Below are positions 37,614-46,051 of a stretch of 64,000 nt of DNA, piece by piece. Location of the stretch: assembly GCA_945881875.1 (NCBI GenBank), contig CAMCVH010000001.1, positions 496,001 to 560,000 of the forward strand, given 5' to 3'. Under the pieces are notes generated by a model. The model did no database searches and had not been told where the DNA came from. It saw nothing but the letters and a program-made list of their open reading frames with translations. Origin of the DNA: Polynucleobacter meluiroseus. Its GTDB lineage: Bacteria > Pseudomonadota > Gammaproteobacteria > Burkholderiales > Burkholderiaceae. The first letter of the stretch is position 1, and each line of letters opens with the position of its first letter. Both the position numbers and the translations under genes were made by a program.

Positions 37614-38642
37614 TTACTTAGTCTTAACTTGGTTCCAAACACTCTTACGAATGAAGTCTGTTGTAGCGTCAGGCATTGGCACGTAGTCCAAATCAGCAGC
37701 CATCTTCTTACCTTCTTTGAAAGCAAAGTCAAAGAACTTCAATACTTCAGCAGAGTTAGCTTTGTTAGCTGGATCTTTGTACATCAAAATGAATGATGCA
37801 CCAGTGATCGGCCATGACTTAGCACCTGGAGCGTTAGTAATGAATGCGCCCATACCTGGAATCTTTGCCCAGTCTGTACCTGCTGCAGCTGCAGCAAATG
37901 TCTCATCATCAGGCTTAACTGTTTGACCAGCGGCGTTAACCAAATTGAAATACGGTGTACCGTTTTTCTTAGTGTATGCGTACTCTACATAACCGATTGA
38001 GTTCTTCACACGGCTAACGTTAGCAGCAACACCTTCGTTACCTTTACCACCGATTGAAGAAGCAGCTGGCCACTTAACAGCAGCACCAGCACCTACAGTA
38101 CTCTTCCAATCAGCATTAACTTTAGCTAGGTAGTCAGTGAAAATCGCTGTTGTACCTGAACCGTCAGCACGGTGAACTACTGTGATAGTTGCATCAGGCA
38201 ATTTAACACCTGGGTTTAAGTCAGCAATTTTCTTGTCGTTCCAGTTAACGATGTAACCCATGAACATTTGTGCCAAAACATCGCCAGTTACTTTCAACTG
38301 ACCAGGCTTGATGCCATCAACGTTCAAAATAGGTACCACACCACCAATAATTGCTGGGAACTGAACCATACCGTCTTTTTCTAACTCTTCAAACTTAACA
38401 GGGTTATCAGTTGCACCGAAGTCTACAGTCTTAGCTTTGATCTGCTTGATACCACCTGAAGAACCGATTGACTGGTAGTTCAAACCGTTATTTGTTTTAG
38501 CTTTGTAAGCCTCAGCCCATTTAGCGTAGATTGGGTAAGGGAATGTAGCGCCAGCGCCAGTAATATCGGCAGCCATAGCTGTTGTAACTGTTGAAAGTGC
38601 AATAGCACCTGCGACTAATGTTTTGGTAAATAAAGATTTCAT
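37614..38642 (-). CDS. pstS: Periplasmic phosphate-binding protein PstS
   Basis: The substrate-binding protein of the Pst system. A signal peptide (MKSLFTKTLVAGAIALSTVT, cleaved near AMA-ADITGAG) is followed by the mature start TGAGATFPYPIYAKWAEAY, and phosphate-contact segments IGSSGGIKQI, FGATDNP and HRADGSGTT. The ATG at 38642 has AGGAAAAAA directly upstream; longer in-frame starts would include the Pho box region and spoil the signal peptide. The mature protein is 342 residues before processing. It heads the pst operon behind a strong Pho box. Confidence 0.96.
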   Translation of the reverse strand: MKSLFTKTLVAGAIALSTVTTAMAADITGAGATFPYPIYAKWAEAYKAKTNNGLNYQSIGSSGGIKQIKAKTVDFGATDNPVKFEELEKDGMVQFPAIIGGVVPILNVDGIKPGQLKVTGDVLAQMFMGYIVNWNDKKIADLNPGVKLPDATITVVHRADGSGTTAIFTDYLAKVNADWKSTVGAGAAVKWPAASSIGGKGNEGVAANVSRVKNSIGYVEYAYTKKNGTPYFNLVNAAGQTVKPDDETFAAAAAGTDWAKIPGMGAFITNAPGAKSWPITGASFILMYKDPANKANSAEVLKFFDFAFKEGKKMAADLDYVPMPDATTDFIRKSVWNQVKTK

Positions 38643-38697
38643 TTTTTTCCTCATTAAATGACGCATATCGCGACAGAGATGAAGATACAGAGTGTTT

Positions 38698-38726
38698 ATG
38701 AAAGTTTTGTGACATTTACCAGACAT
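38698..38726 (-). promoter_or_regulatory. Pho box of the pst operon
   Basis: On the minus strand ATGTCTG-GTAA-ATGTCAC-AAAA-CTTTCAT (38726-38698) gives three half-sites with an exact 11-bp period, about 56 bp before the pstS ATG. This is the best internal reference for what a Pho box looks like in this genome. Confidence 0.8.
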
Positions 38727-38792
38727 CAAGTAATTGAAGTCTTAGTGGACTTTATTTACATAAATATTATATTAATCAGTAATTTATAAAAC

Positions 38793-38822
38793 AAAATAGC
38801 CCTTAGGTTAAAGAGCTATTTT
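38793..38822. terminator. Terminator between acr3 and the pst promoter
   Basis: AAAATAGCCCTT and AAGAGCTATTTT pair with one mismatch around AGGTTA, with T-rich flanks. It lies 38 bp after the acr3 stop and separates the arsenic operon from the pst promoter. Confidence 0.7.
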
Positions 38823-38859
38823 CTTAGTTTCTGTTGGGGTCACTATGATTTATGGCGTA

Positions 38860-39894
38860 TTACTTGCTGCAAGCAGCGCCCTTTTCGTACCAAGATTTTG
38901 ACTGATTGACCCATCTCACCACCAAAAGCATGACCGGCACTTCAATGAGTACCCCAACAACTGTGGCTAGAGCAGCACCAGAATGGAATCCGAATAAGCT
39001 AATCGCCGCAGCTACAGCTAATTCAAAGAAATTGGATGCGCCAATTAAAGCTGAAGGACAAGCTACATTGTGTTTTTCACCTACGGCACGATTCAACCAA
39101 TAAGCTAAAGCAGAATTGAAAAACACCTGAATGAGAATCGGTACCGCTAATAAAGCAATCACTAGTGGTTGATTAATGATGGCTTCACCCTGGAAAGCGA
39201 ATAAAAGTATCAAAGTTACTAACAGTGCTGTGATAGACCATGGGCCAATTTTTTTCATCACAGACTCAAACATCTCTGGTCCACGAGCTAACAAGGACTT
39301 TCTTAATAGTTGAGCCAAGATGACTGGGATGACGATGTACAAAACAACTGACGTTAATAAAGTATCCCAAGGAACCGTGATAGCTGAAACGCCTAACAAG
39401 AATGCTACCAATGGGGCAAATGCAACCACCATGATGGCGTCATTAAGAGCAACCTGAGACAAAGTAAATAATGGATCACCATTGGTCAAACGACTCCATA
39501 CAAACACCATTGCTGTACAAGGTGCTGCAGCTAACAAAATTAAACCAGCTATATAACTATCGATTTGATCAGCTGGCAAATAAGGCGCAAATATCTGGCG
39601 AATAAATAACCAAGCTAGAAATGCCATTGAGAAAGGTTTAACTAACCAGTTGATGAACAAGGTAACACCGATACCCTTAACATGCTGACGCATTTGATTC
39701 AAAGCACCAAAGTCAACTCTGACTAACATGGGGATGATCATGACCCAGATTAAAAAACCTACTGGGATATTGACATTGGCAAACTCCATACTTCCCAGTA
39801 ACTGGAATGCATCTGGAAAAAATTGACCTAAGGCAATACCAACAACGATACAAATAAAAACCCATACCGTTAGATAACGTTCAAAAATATTCAT
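38860..39894 (-). CDS. acr3: Arsenite efflux transporter ACR3
   Basis: A ten-segment membrane exporter of arsenite (and perhaps antimonite). The 344-residue protein has the conserved cysteine segment LLAAAPCTAMVFVWSRLTNGDP in TM4 and the family stretch SALIGASNFFELAVAAAISLFG with the catalytic-site glutamate. It is the last gene of arsR-arsI-arsC-acr3 and 18 bp after arsC. ArsC supplies its substrate by reducing arsenate. Confidence 0.95.
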   Translation of the reverse strand: MNIFERYLTVWVFICIVVGIALGQFFPDAFQLLGSMEFANVNIPVGFLIWVMIIPMLVRVDFGALNQMRQHVKGIGVTLFINWLVKPFSMAFLAWLFIRQIFAPYLPADQIDSYIAGLILLAAAPCTAMVFVWSRLTNGDPLFTLSQVALNDAIMVVAFAPLVAFLLGVSAITVPWDTLLTSVVLYIVIPVILAQLLRKSLLARGPEMFESVMKKIGPWSITALLVTLILLFAFQGEAIINQPLVIALLAVPILIQVFFNSALAYWLNRAVGEKHNVACPSALIGASNFFELAVAAAISLFGFHSGAALATVVGVLIEVPVMLLVVRWVNQSKSWYEKGAACSK

Positions 39895-39912
39895 GTAGTT
39901 TGTGCCAGATTT

Positions 39913-40404
39913 TTAGTTATTGATAGCTATGTTTTTAAGTTCTGCACTTAATGACATGGCATCTAATTTTTCAAGAGGTAAGTTCAGTAGGATCTCAATG
40001 CGCTTCTTCAAACCTAATTCAACTGCTTGGAATGCTGCTCGCTTAGCGTCATCACCGCCTTCAACAGCTGAAGGATCAGGGTAACCCCAATGGGCTGTTG
40101 CTGGCTTACCTGGCCAGAATGGGCAAACTTCTCCTGCTGCGTTATCGCAAACAGTGATGATGAAATCCATTTGAGGAGCATCAGCTTGGGCATACTCATC
40201 CCAACTCTTGGACCTCAACTTACTTAAGTCGTAGTTCAGCTTTTCAGCGATCTCAACTGCAAAAGGATTGACCTTACCACCCGGCGTTGAACCTGCTGAG
40301 TAGCCAATAAATTTACCATTGGAGATTTGAGTTGCTAGAACCTCACCAAGAACGCTGCGTGCTGAGTTGTGGGTACACAAAAAAAGAATGTTGTATGTTT
40401 TCAT
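39913..40404 (-). CDS. arsC: Arsenate reductase, thioredoxin-coupled (low-MW phosphatase fold)
   Basis: ArsC reduces arsenate to arsenite. The P-loop CTHNSAR (Cys10-X5-Arg16) and the two further cysteines in TVCDNAAGEVCPFWPG mark the thioredoxin-coupled type. The 163-residue protein has an extra C-terminal helix of about 25 residues beyond the core. It lies between arsI (58 bp) and acr3 (18 bp). Confidence 0.95.
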   Translation of the reverse strand: MKTYNILFLCTHNSARSVLGEVLATQISNGKFIGYSAGSTPGGKVNPFAVEIAEKLNYDLSKLRSKSWDEYAQADAPQMDFIITVCDNAAGEVCPFWPGKPATAHWGYPDPSAVEGGDDAKRAAFQAVELGLKKRIEILLNLPLEKLDAMSLSAELKNIAINN

Positions 40405-40462
40405 GATTTATATTTCTTAGGTTTTTAAAAAAATAGGTTTTGTAATTTTTGTTAAGTCTATG

Positions 40463-40957
40463 TTAGCCACATTTATTTTTAGTGCTTATGGAGCCAATCG
40501 AAACTGTGGATACACTTGCCATAGATGCAGGGGTGCAACATGCATTTGCGGCACTTGCGGCATCTGCGCTCTCAACAGGAGCCTCGTTAAAAACCGGAAT
40601 ACTATCCAAGGTATGGAATGTTTCCCAAGGAATACCTGATGGATCGTTAACCCAGTACTTGTCAGATTTCGCATAACAACAGGCGGTGCCCTCTTCTTCG
40701 ACAAGTTCTGTTTGCAATTGATCTAATCTGGTTTTCATTTCAACCAAACCATCAGCGGCATCCACTTGAATACCAAGATGATTAAGTCCTACTGCTGCAC
40801 CTCTTGCAGAAATTGCAAAGTTGACCTTAGGGTCTTCCAATTGCCATTTTGCGTAATCTTGCTTATGAACCGTTGGTTCAGTACCAAACATCTTTGAGTA
40901 AAAGGCAACGCTTTCTTCAATTCCTTTTACTGCTACGTGAATATGCATACGTTTCAT
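40463..40957 (-). CDS. arsI: ArsI/CadI-type glyoxalase-fold protein (candidate organoarsenical C-As lyase)
   Basis: ArsI is a non-haem-iron extradiol dioxygenase-like enzyme that cleaves carbon-arsenic bonds of trivalent methyl- and aromatic arsenicals. The 164-residue protein opens MKRMHIHVAVKGIEESVAFYSK, has the metal ligands His (HIHV), His (LNHLGIQV) and Glu (IPWETFH), and the vicinal cysteine pair in TACCYAKSDKYWVNDP that binds arsenic in ArsI. A C-terminal tail of about 35 residues, rich in Ala and Ser, carries another CC pair and a final Cys. The start overlaps the arsR stop (ATGA). CadI-like cadmium binding is the alternative. Confidence 0.82.
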   Translation of the reverse strand: MKRMHIHVAVKGIEESVAFYSKMFGTEPTVHKQDYAKWQLEDPKVNFAISARGAAVGLNHLGIQVDAADGLVEMKTRLDQLQTELVEEEGTACCYAKSDKYWVNDPSGIPWETFHTLDSIPVFNEAPVESADAASAANACCTPASMASVSTVSIGSISTKNKCG

Positions 40958-41295
40958 ATTGTTTCCTTAGTTTCTAATTTTTTATCTTTTAACGATTCTG
41001 GAGTACATGATTGACCACCACAGCAATTAAAAAGAAGGAATTCCATCAGCGATTCAACTTGTTCAGCATGAGGTCGATAGATGAGATTTCTACTTTGGCG
41101 CTCTACTAAGATCAAATTGGCTTGATAAAGCTCTTTTAGATGAAACGAGAGGGTGGCAGCCGGAATACCTAGGCATTCTTTAATATCTGATGGCGTAACG
41201 CCCTCAGAGCCCCTCTGAACGATAAGGCGGAAGATATTCAACCTTGATTCTTGACCAAGGGCTAAGAGTAATTGGACGGCATCTGTATTTTTCAT
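40954..41295 (-). CDS. arsR: ArsR-family metalloregulator
   Basis: A 113-residue winged-helix repressor released by arsenite. The recognition region is TPSDIKECLGIPAATLSFHLKELYQANLI, and the likely As(III) site is a C-terminal cysteine cluster, FNCCGGQSC, rather than the CVC of E. coli ArsR; this arrangement is seen in other environmental ArsR types. It is the first gene of the arsenic operon and overlaps arsI by 4 bp. A Pho-like site lies 22 bp upstream of its start. Confidence 0.92.
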   Translation of the reverse strand: MKNTDAVQLLLALGQESRLNIFRLIVQRGSEGVTPSDIKECLGIPAATLSFHLKELYQANLILVERQSRNLIYRPHAEQVESLMEFLLFNCCGGQSCTPESLKDKKLETKETI

Positions 41296-41317
41296 AGTTC
41301 GATAATAATGGAATTAT

Positions 41318-41335
41318 GTGACATTTGCATGACAC
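41318..41335 (-). promoter_or_regulatory. Candidate Pho box upstream of arsR
   Basis: On the minus strand GTGTCAT-GCAA-ATGTCAC (41335-41318) matches two PhoB half-sites at 11-bp period. Further upstream AAGTCAC-AAAA-GTTTCAC (41376-41359 region) repeats the pattern more weakly. The 147-bp gap up to the small plus-strand gene also holds the ars promoter; nothing else is clear in it. Confidence 0.6.
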
Positions 41336-41442
41336 ACCCAAGCTTTACAGCCTCATATGTGAAACTTTTGTGACTTGTCTTATTTATATTGTTTTAGTTG
41401 AATACATCATTGAAACTATCTTTTACGTAAAAGGGAGTGATT

Positions 41443-41640
41443 ATGTATACGTATGAAGATGCTGTAAAACAATTACAAGAGACTGGATCAATTAGTTTAA
41501 TTAATTTTAAAGAATTACCTTATGAAGATCTTGAAGAACTTCTTGAGGAAGTCAAAAAATGGTGTGTTTACTCTAATGGTAATAAAGACAAATTAGAGAA
41601 AAAATCCAAAAAGAAAGACAAAAAGAAGAAGAAAAAGTAA
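41443..41640 (+). CDS. Small protein with poly-lysine tail
   Basis: A 65-residue protein that I recognise only as a conserved-looking small hypothetical. An acidic, helical N-terminal half (TYEDAVKQLQETGSISL, YEDLEELLEEVKKW) is followed by a tail of almost pure lysine from about residue 45 on. The charge split suggests nucleic-acid or ribosome contact by the tail. AAGGGAG lies 5 nt before the ATG, and a good terminator follows, so it is a real single-gene unit. It is divergent from arsR; no functional link is shown. Confidence 0.7.
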   Translation: MYTYEDAVKQLQETGSISLINFKELPYEDLEELLEEVKKWCVYSNGNKDKLEKKSKKKDKKKKKK

Positions 41641-41660
41641 TTTAAGAGATTAGTTTTATG

Positions 41661-41692
41661 AGCCAGCTAAAGATACTTCAGCTGGCTTTTTT
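41661..41692 (+). terminator. Rho-independent terminator after the lysine-tailed gene
   Basis: AGCCAGCT (41661-41668) and AGCTGGCT (41680-41687) form an 8-bp stem around an 11-nt loop, followed by six T residues. Confidence 0.85.
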
Positions 41693-41800
41693 CATTTAAG
41701 AAGCTCTTAAGAAACTCTTTATTAAGGTCATTTCTTCAAATGAACCACCCCTGCCTTTCTATTAGATAATATGTACAAATCATATATATCGGGTATTTCG

Positions 41801-42670
41801 ATGCTGTTTCATCTAAAAAAAGTCGGTTTTACCCTGGCAATTCTTCCTAGTGTCGCCATGGCTGTTGACCTTTATCCTAATGACGGCATTGCCCCACCCC
41901 CTGGCATCCAAATGATCCAGATCAATTACCAGCGCATTGAGCGGGATGATTTTTACAGTAATGGGATTAAAACTCGTACTGGTGGAGAAATAGTTAACAC
42001 CCAAATGCAACTTAAATACGGTCGCTCTTTTGAACTGAATACCCTACCAGGTTTCTTTTATATTCAAGCGCCACTGACAGAGATTTCCACATCAGGCAGC
42101 TCATCAGCTTTTACAGCCAACTCTGGCGCTGGTGATACCTCTTTTGCTTTTGCACTTTGGCCTTACGTTAATCGTGATGCCGAGAAATATATGGGTGTTG
42201 CAGGATATCTAACTGTTCCTACAGGAAGTTACGATAGCCAAAAGCACTTTAATCCTGGTGAAAATCGCTATCGATGGGCTCTTCAAGCAGGCTATGAGCA
42301 ATCAATGAGCAAGAGAGTTAATTGGATGTCAGCCATTGATGTTCTTTGGTATGGTGAAAACGACGATAAAGCCATCACTCACGAAAAGCTCAAACAGAAA
42401 GCACTTTACAGCGCTCAAACTGCCTTTATCTATAAGTTCAATTCCACCTACAGTAGTGCCATTGGTTATTTCTATAGCGTAGGCGGTGAAACCAGTCTCA
42501 ATGGAGTCAGCCAAGGAGATAGCACTCAGAGCCATCGCTATCAACTCAGTGGGATAGGTAACTTTCCTTTTGGTCATATCTCTTTGCAGTACGGTCAAGA
42601 ACTCAGTACTAAGAATGGCTTCATAGAAGATAGTCGCTGGATCTTAAGATTGACTAAAATCTTTAGATAG
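41801..42670 (+). CDS. Outer-membrane beta-barrel protein (phenol MetA-like)
   Basis: A 289-residue exported protein resembling the 'MetA pathway of phenol degradation' outer-membrane family. A signal peptide (LFHLKKVGFTLAILPSVAMA) precedes alternating aromatic/polar strands such as GFFYIQAPLTEIST, YMGVAGYLTVPTGSYD and RYRWALQAGYEQS, and the chain ends in ILRLTKIFR with a terminal-region Phe, typical of barrels. Possible role is channel or transport of small hydrophobic compounds; not established. I chose the ATG at 41801, which has GGG upstream and gives a compact signal peptide; 41771 is an in-frame alternative. Confidence 0.8.
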   Translation: MLFHLKKVGFTLAILPSVAMAVDLYPNDGIAPPPGIQMIQINYQRIERDDFYSNGIKTRTGGEIVNTQMQLKYGRSFELNTLPGFFYIQAPLTEISTSGSSSAFTANSGAGDTSFAFALWPYVNRDAEKYMGVAGYLTVPTGSYDSQKHFNPGENRYRWALQAGYEQSMSKRVNWMSAIDVLWYGENDDKAITHEKLKQKALYSAQTAFIYKFNSTYSSAIGYFYSVGGETSLNGVSQGDSTQSHRYQLSGIGNFPFGHISLQYGQELSTKNGFIEDSRWILRLTKIFR

Positions 42671-42697
42671 TTACCTCAAAAAACTACGAAGTGTCTC

Positions 42698-42714
42698 TCA
42701 ATAACTTTTATTGA
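42698..42714. terminator. Weak hairpin between the barrel protein and umuC
   Basis: TCAATAA-CTT-TTATTGA forms a perfect 7-bp, AT-only stem in the 47-bp convergent gap. It may end either transcript weakly. Confidence 0.35.
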
Positions 42715-42717
42715 CTC

Positions 42718-44004
42718 TTAGTAAGCAATCGGCAACTGATTCCAATTGGTTGTATAACTGGGTGATCTATTGTCTGAGCGCATGGCCCAAGCTTGCTTAG
42801 TGCCCATGGCAGCAGACTTAATTAAATTGCTGCCAAAACGGGCATTGATCTCATCAATAGTTTTCATGAGCTCGGCTGATTGCCCTTTAGCTTCCATATC
42901 TTCAAACAAAGATTGTTGTACGACAGGCTTATCTGATAAAAGATTCAGTACAACACCTGCCTTTTTGTATCTAAAACCACCTCGAAATATCTTACTCAAG
43001 CCACTCATGGCCGCAGCTGTCAGCTCTAAAGAATCATCTGTTGGATCGGGCAATGGCACCATAATACTTTGAGCATATTGAGGTTCGCCTCTCATAAACC
43101 CATTAGTTTGAATGAATACGGTGATGGCGCCCGTCACAGAGTTTTGAAGTCGTAGTTTTTCAGCTGCTCTAGCAATATGAGTTGCAACAGCTTCTGATAA
43201 CTCATTAAAACTTGTAACTAATTTACCGAAACTGCGAGAAGCAATAATTTGTTGCTTAGGCGGTGATACCTCTTCTAGATTTAAACAAGAAACACCCCGT
43301 AACTCATAACAAAGTCGCTCCATCACCACACCAAATTGCAAGCGTATGACTTGGGGCGATATTTGTAATAAATCAAATACCGTTTTAATACCCATCAGCT
43401 GTAAACGTTTAGCAATTTTTTGTCCTACACCCCACACCTCTCCAACTGATACCTCAGTCATCCATTGATGCAGGTCTTGTTTAGTCATGGTACTGAGATC
43501 ACACACCCCTTGCCACTGAGGATGTTTTTTGGCTAGGTGATTAGCGAATTTAGCTAATGTCTTAGTCGGTGCAATGCCCACACAAACTGGTAAGCCAGTC
43601 CAATCTTTAACACGATCCTTGACTGTTAAACCCAAGTGTGTAGGATCGGTGTAGAGCTTCATGACCGCATCTATTTTCAAGAAACTTTCATCAATGCTAT
43701 AGACCTCTAGATTAGGTGTGAACTGACGTAACACTTCAACAACTCGGTTGCTCATATCACCATAGAGCGTGTAATTAGATGAGTAAGCTAAAACGCCATG
43801 CGTTTTGGCTAGGTCTTTGATCTGAAACCAAGGTGTTCCCATCTTCACACCGAGCGCTTTAACTTCTGCACTTCTGGCAACAGCACAGCCATCATTATTA
43901 GATAAGACCACCATGGGTACATTTTCTAATTTAGGGGCAAAGACTCTTTCGCAAGAAACATAAAAATTATTAACATCAACTAAAGCGAATAAATGCGATG
44001 ACAT
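42718..44004 (-). CDS. umuC: DNA polymerase V catalytic subunit UmuC
   Basis: A Y-family error-prone polymerase used in SOS translesion synthesis with processed UmuD. The 428-residue protein has the catalytic acidic motifs FALVDVNNFYVSCERVF and YSIDESFLKID, and LSNNDGCAVARSAEVKALGV, which fit UmuC rather than DinB. The C-terminal little-finger region (about 240-350) is present. It starts 2 bp after umuD and shares its LexA-controlled promoter. Confidence 0.95.
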   Translation of the reverse strand: MSSHLFALVDVNNFYVSCERVFAPKLENVPMVVLSNNDGCAVARSAEVKALGVKMGTPWFQIKDLAKTHGVLAYSSNYTLYGDMSNRVVEVLRQFTPNLEVYSIDESFLKIDAVMKLYTDPTHLGLTVKDRVKDWTGLPVCVGIAPTKTLAKFANHLAKKHPQWQGVCDLSTMTKQDLHQWMTEVSVGEVWGVGQKIAKRLQLMGIKTVFDLLQISPQVIRLQFGVVMERLCYELRGVSCLNLEEVSPPKQQIIASRSFGKLVTSFNELSEAVATHIARAAEKLRLQNSVTGAITVFIQTNGFMRGEPQYAQSIMVPLPDPTDDSLELTAAAMSGLSKIFRGGFRYKKAGVVLNLLSDKPVVQQSLFEDMEAKGQSAELMKTIDEINARFGSNLIKSAAMGTKQAWAMRSDNRSPSYTTNWNQLPIAY

Positions 44005-44006
44005 TT

Positions 44007-44492
44007 TTAGTTCCTCGCTGAATGACTAGAGTAGCGACGAACAACACCAACTACCACACCCCAAATTTGTAATTCAGAGCCCTCTTCAAATGTGATGGCT
44101 GGATAGTCTGGATTTTCAGGGCGAAGTTCAATACGCCCCCTGTATTTGTAGAGCCGCTTGATGGTGTACTCCCCATCAACCACGGCGACCACAATATCTT
44201 TATGTTTGGCTTTTAAAGCGCGATCCACCACTACCTTATCGCCATCATGGATGCCAGCCACAATCATTGATTCACCTCTCACAGTAAACATGAAAGTGGC
44301 TGGCTTATTCTGTACTAAGTAATTATTAAGATCTAAGCCGTCTTCAGCGTAGTCCCCTGCTGGACTTGGAAATCCCGCTGAAATACGGTGTGATAACAAC
44401 TTGATTTCAAATGTCTTAAATTCCCCCGTAAGGCTTACCGGCTCTTGTTGGAGAGTCTTTTGGACTAGAGGAGTTGAAGTTAGATGATTCAT
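44007..44492 (-). CDS. umuD: UmuD, self-cleaving SOS mutagenesis protein
   Basis: UmuD cleaves itself when RecA is active; the product joins UmuC in DNA polymerase V. The 161-residue protein has the cleavage region AGFPSPAGDYAEDGLDLN (cut expected at Ala-Gly, as Cys-Gly in E. coli), the catalytic Ser in VRGESMIVAGI and the catalytic Lys in VDGEYTIKRLY. The N-terminal arm is longer than in E. coli UmuD by about 20 residues. A perfect LexA box lies 6-25 bp before the start. Confidence 0.94.
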   Translation of the reverse strand: MNHLTSTPLVQKTLQQEPVSLTGEFKTFEIKLLSHRISAGFPSPAGDYAEDGLDLNNYLVQNKPATFMFTVRGESMIVAGIHDGDKVVVDRALKAKHKDIVVAVVDGEYTIKRLYKYRGRIELRPENPDYPAITFEEGSELQIWGVVVGVVRRYSSHSARN

Positions 44493-44497
44493 AGTAA

Positions 44498-44517
44498 TAC
44501 TGTATATTTATACAGTA
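44498..44517 (-). promoter_or_regulatory. LexA (SOS) box of umuDC over the -10 element
   Basis: TACTGTATATTTATACAGTA carries the CTGT-N8-ACAG LexA consensus as a full palindrome apart from the centre. On the minus strand TTGACA, a 16-bp spacer and TATAAA place the box over the -10, so LexA would block the promoter. The rest of the 148-bp divergent gap holds the promoter of the DUF3422 gene, with no other clear site. Confidence 0.93.
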
Positions 44518-44640
44518 TACATAAAATTTGTCAAATTCAACAAATTAAGCTCTTATCAACTCATTCAGCATGTAAGTTGATCTCTTATTGCGATACAGTA
44601 GAGCTAATCAAGAATCGATTGAATAAAACTATAAAAGCCT

Positions 44641-45990
44641 ATGCAAAAATACGATCATCCACTTAGAACCGCACTCCACGAAGAGATTCACTCAAGACCT
44701 CCTGTGGCCTTGTGGCCTCGTGATCGTATTTTGAATCAAGCGTTTTTATTAGACTCCAAAGATCGTGCCAGGCAGATTGAATGGATCAAATCAATTTGTA
44801 AAAAAATGCATCAATCTGCTGAAGATGGCGATGTTCAAAGTTACAGGATGGTTGAACTTCAAGCTGCGCCCAAGCGCATGATTATTAAATGGGAACTCCA
44901 TGGTGAGTTCGCATCTATCTCTGCAGTTGTTCAGCAAAATAATCTGCTTGAAGAGGCTCACATTAAAAGTCGTCCAGGCGTAGAAGCTCAAGTCAATGCC
45001 GTTTTAACCGGTTTGGGTGTGGCACCCCTACATGAATCAGGCGGACTCAGAATTGCTGCCATTGATATCGCTTTTGAAGATCGTGAACTTTTTAGTGATG
45101 CTGAACAAGTGTCTAGCCTCTTCTCAGGAAACACTTTATTAGGTAGCCATATCTTAAGTAGTAAAAAAGCCCAACTATGGACGGATTTACAAATTAATGA
45201 AGATGGTTATATCTCTTACTTAGTGCCTCATGCAGGGATGGGTTCAAGACAAGCGGGACGTGTGGCAAGGCGCATTACAGAAACTGAAACTTATCGCATG
45301 GCATCAATGATGGCTTTCCCTGTAGCAAAAGGCTTATCTCATCCATTGCGACTTGCTGAAGCAGAGTTAGCAGATCTTTCAAAAGAAATCTCTACGGCGC
45401 AAAATGCAGAATCCATGAGTCCTGATCAGGATGGTCATTTTTTACAACGTATTTCAATCTTAGCTTCAAAGATTGAAGAGTGGATTTCTGAGCATGGCTT
45501 ACGCTTTACTGCTGCTGAGGCGTATAGCCAATTAGTTATTAAAAATTTAGAAGAGCTCCATGAGACTGCCATACCTGGCGTGCAAACTCTGTCAGAATTC
45601 ATGGATCGTCGTTTTGCACCCGCTATGAGTACTTGCTCATGGACACAGCGTCGCTTAAGAGAACTATCAGACAGAATTTCTAGAACAACACAAATTTTAC
45701 GTACGCGCATTGAGTATGTGAATGAGAGTCAAACTCAACAATTACTATCTAGCATGGACCAACGCGCCCAGCTACAAATGAGGCTTCAGGAGACCGTTGA
45801 AGGATTATCAGTTTTGGTACTCACCTATTACGCTGTCAGCTTAATCATCTTTATGGTGAAAGGTGTTAATACTTTCCAATTAGGCATATCACCTGAATTG
45901 ATTGGTGCAATTTGCACCCCTCTCATTGCTTATGGCATCTATCGGGTTAATCGGATCAGAAGAAAGCGTTTTAAGAAGTCTGCGCAGTAA
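44641..45990 (+). CDS. DUF3422 membrane-anchored protein
   Basis: A 449-residue protein of the DUF3422 family. The N-terminus HPLRTALHEEIHSRPPVAL is the family hallmark; a long soluble middle contains predicted helices (ETETYRMASMMAF, LHETAIPGVQTLSEFMDRRFAPAMSTC in outline) and two hydrophobic segments lie at the C-terminus (VLVLTYYAVSLIIFMV and IGAICTPLIAYGIY), so the bulk probably faces the cytoplasm. Function is unknown. It is divergent from umuDC across 148 bp. Confidence 0.85.
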   Translation: MQKYDHPLRTALHEEIHSRPPVALWPRDRILNQAFLLDSKDRARQIEWIKSICKKMHQSAEDGDVQSYRMVELQAAPKRMIIKWELHGEFASISAVVQQNNLLEEAHIKSRPGVEAQVNAVLTGLGVAPLHESGGLRIAAIDIAFEDRELFSDAEQVSSLFSGNTLLGSHILSSKKAQLWTDLQINEDGYISYLVPHAGMGSRQAGRVARRITETETYRMASMMAFPVAKGLSHPLRLAEAELADLSKEISTAQNAESMSPDQDGHFLQRISILASKIEEWISEHGLRFTAAEAYSQLVIKNLEELHETAIPGVQTLSEFMDRRFAPAMSTCSWTQRRLRELSDRISRTTQILRTRIEYVNESQTQQLLSSMDQRAQLQMRLQETVEGLSVLVLTYYAVSLIIFMVKGVNTFQLGISPELIGAICTPLIAYGIYRVNRIRRKRFKKSAQ

Positions 45991-46051
45991 TCACTTAAGT
46001 AATCATTGAAGTAATAAATGATTAATCTTGGTCTATTAAGGTAAGACTTGT

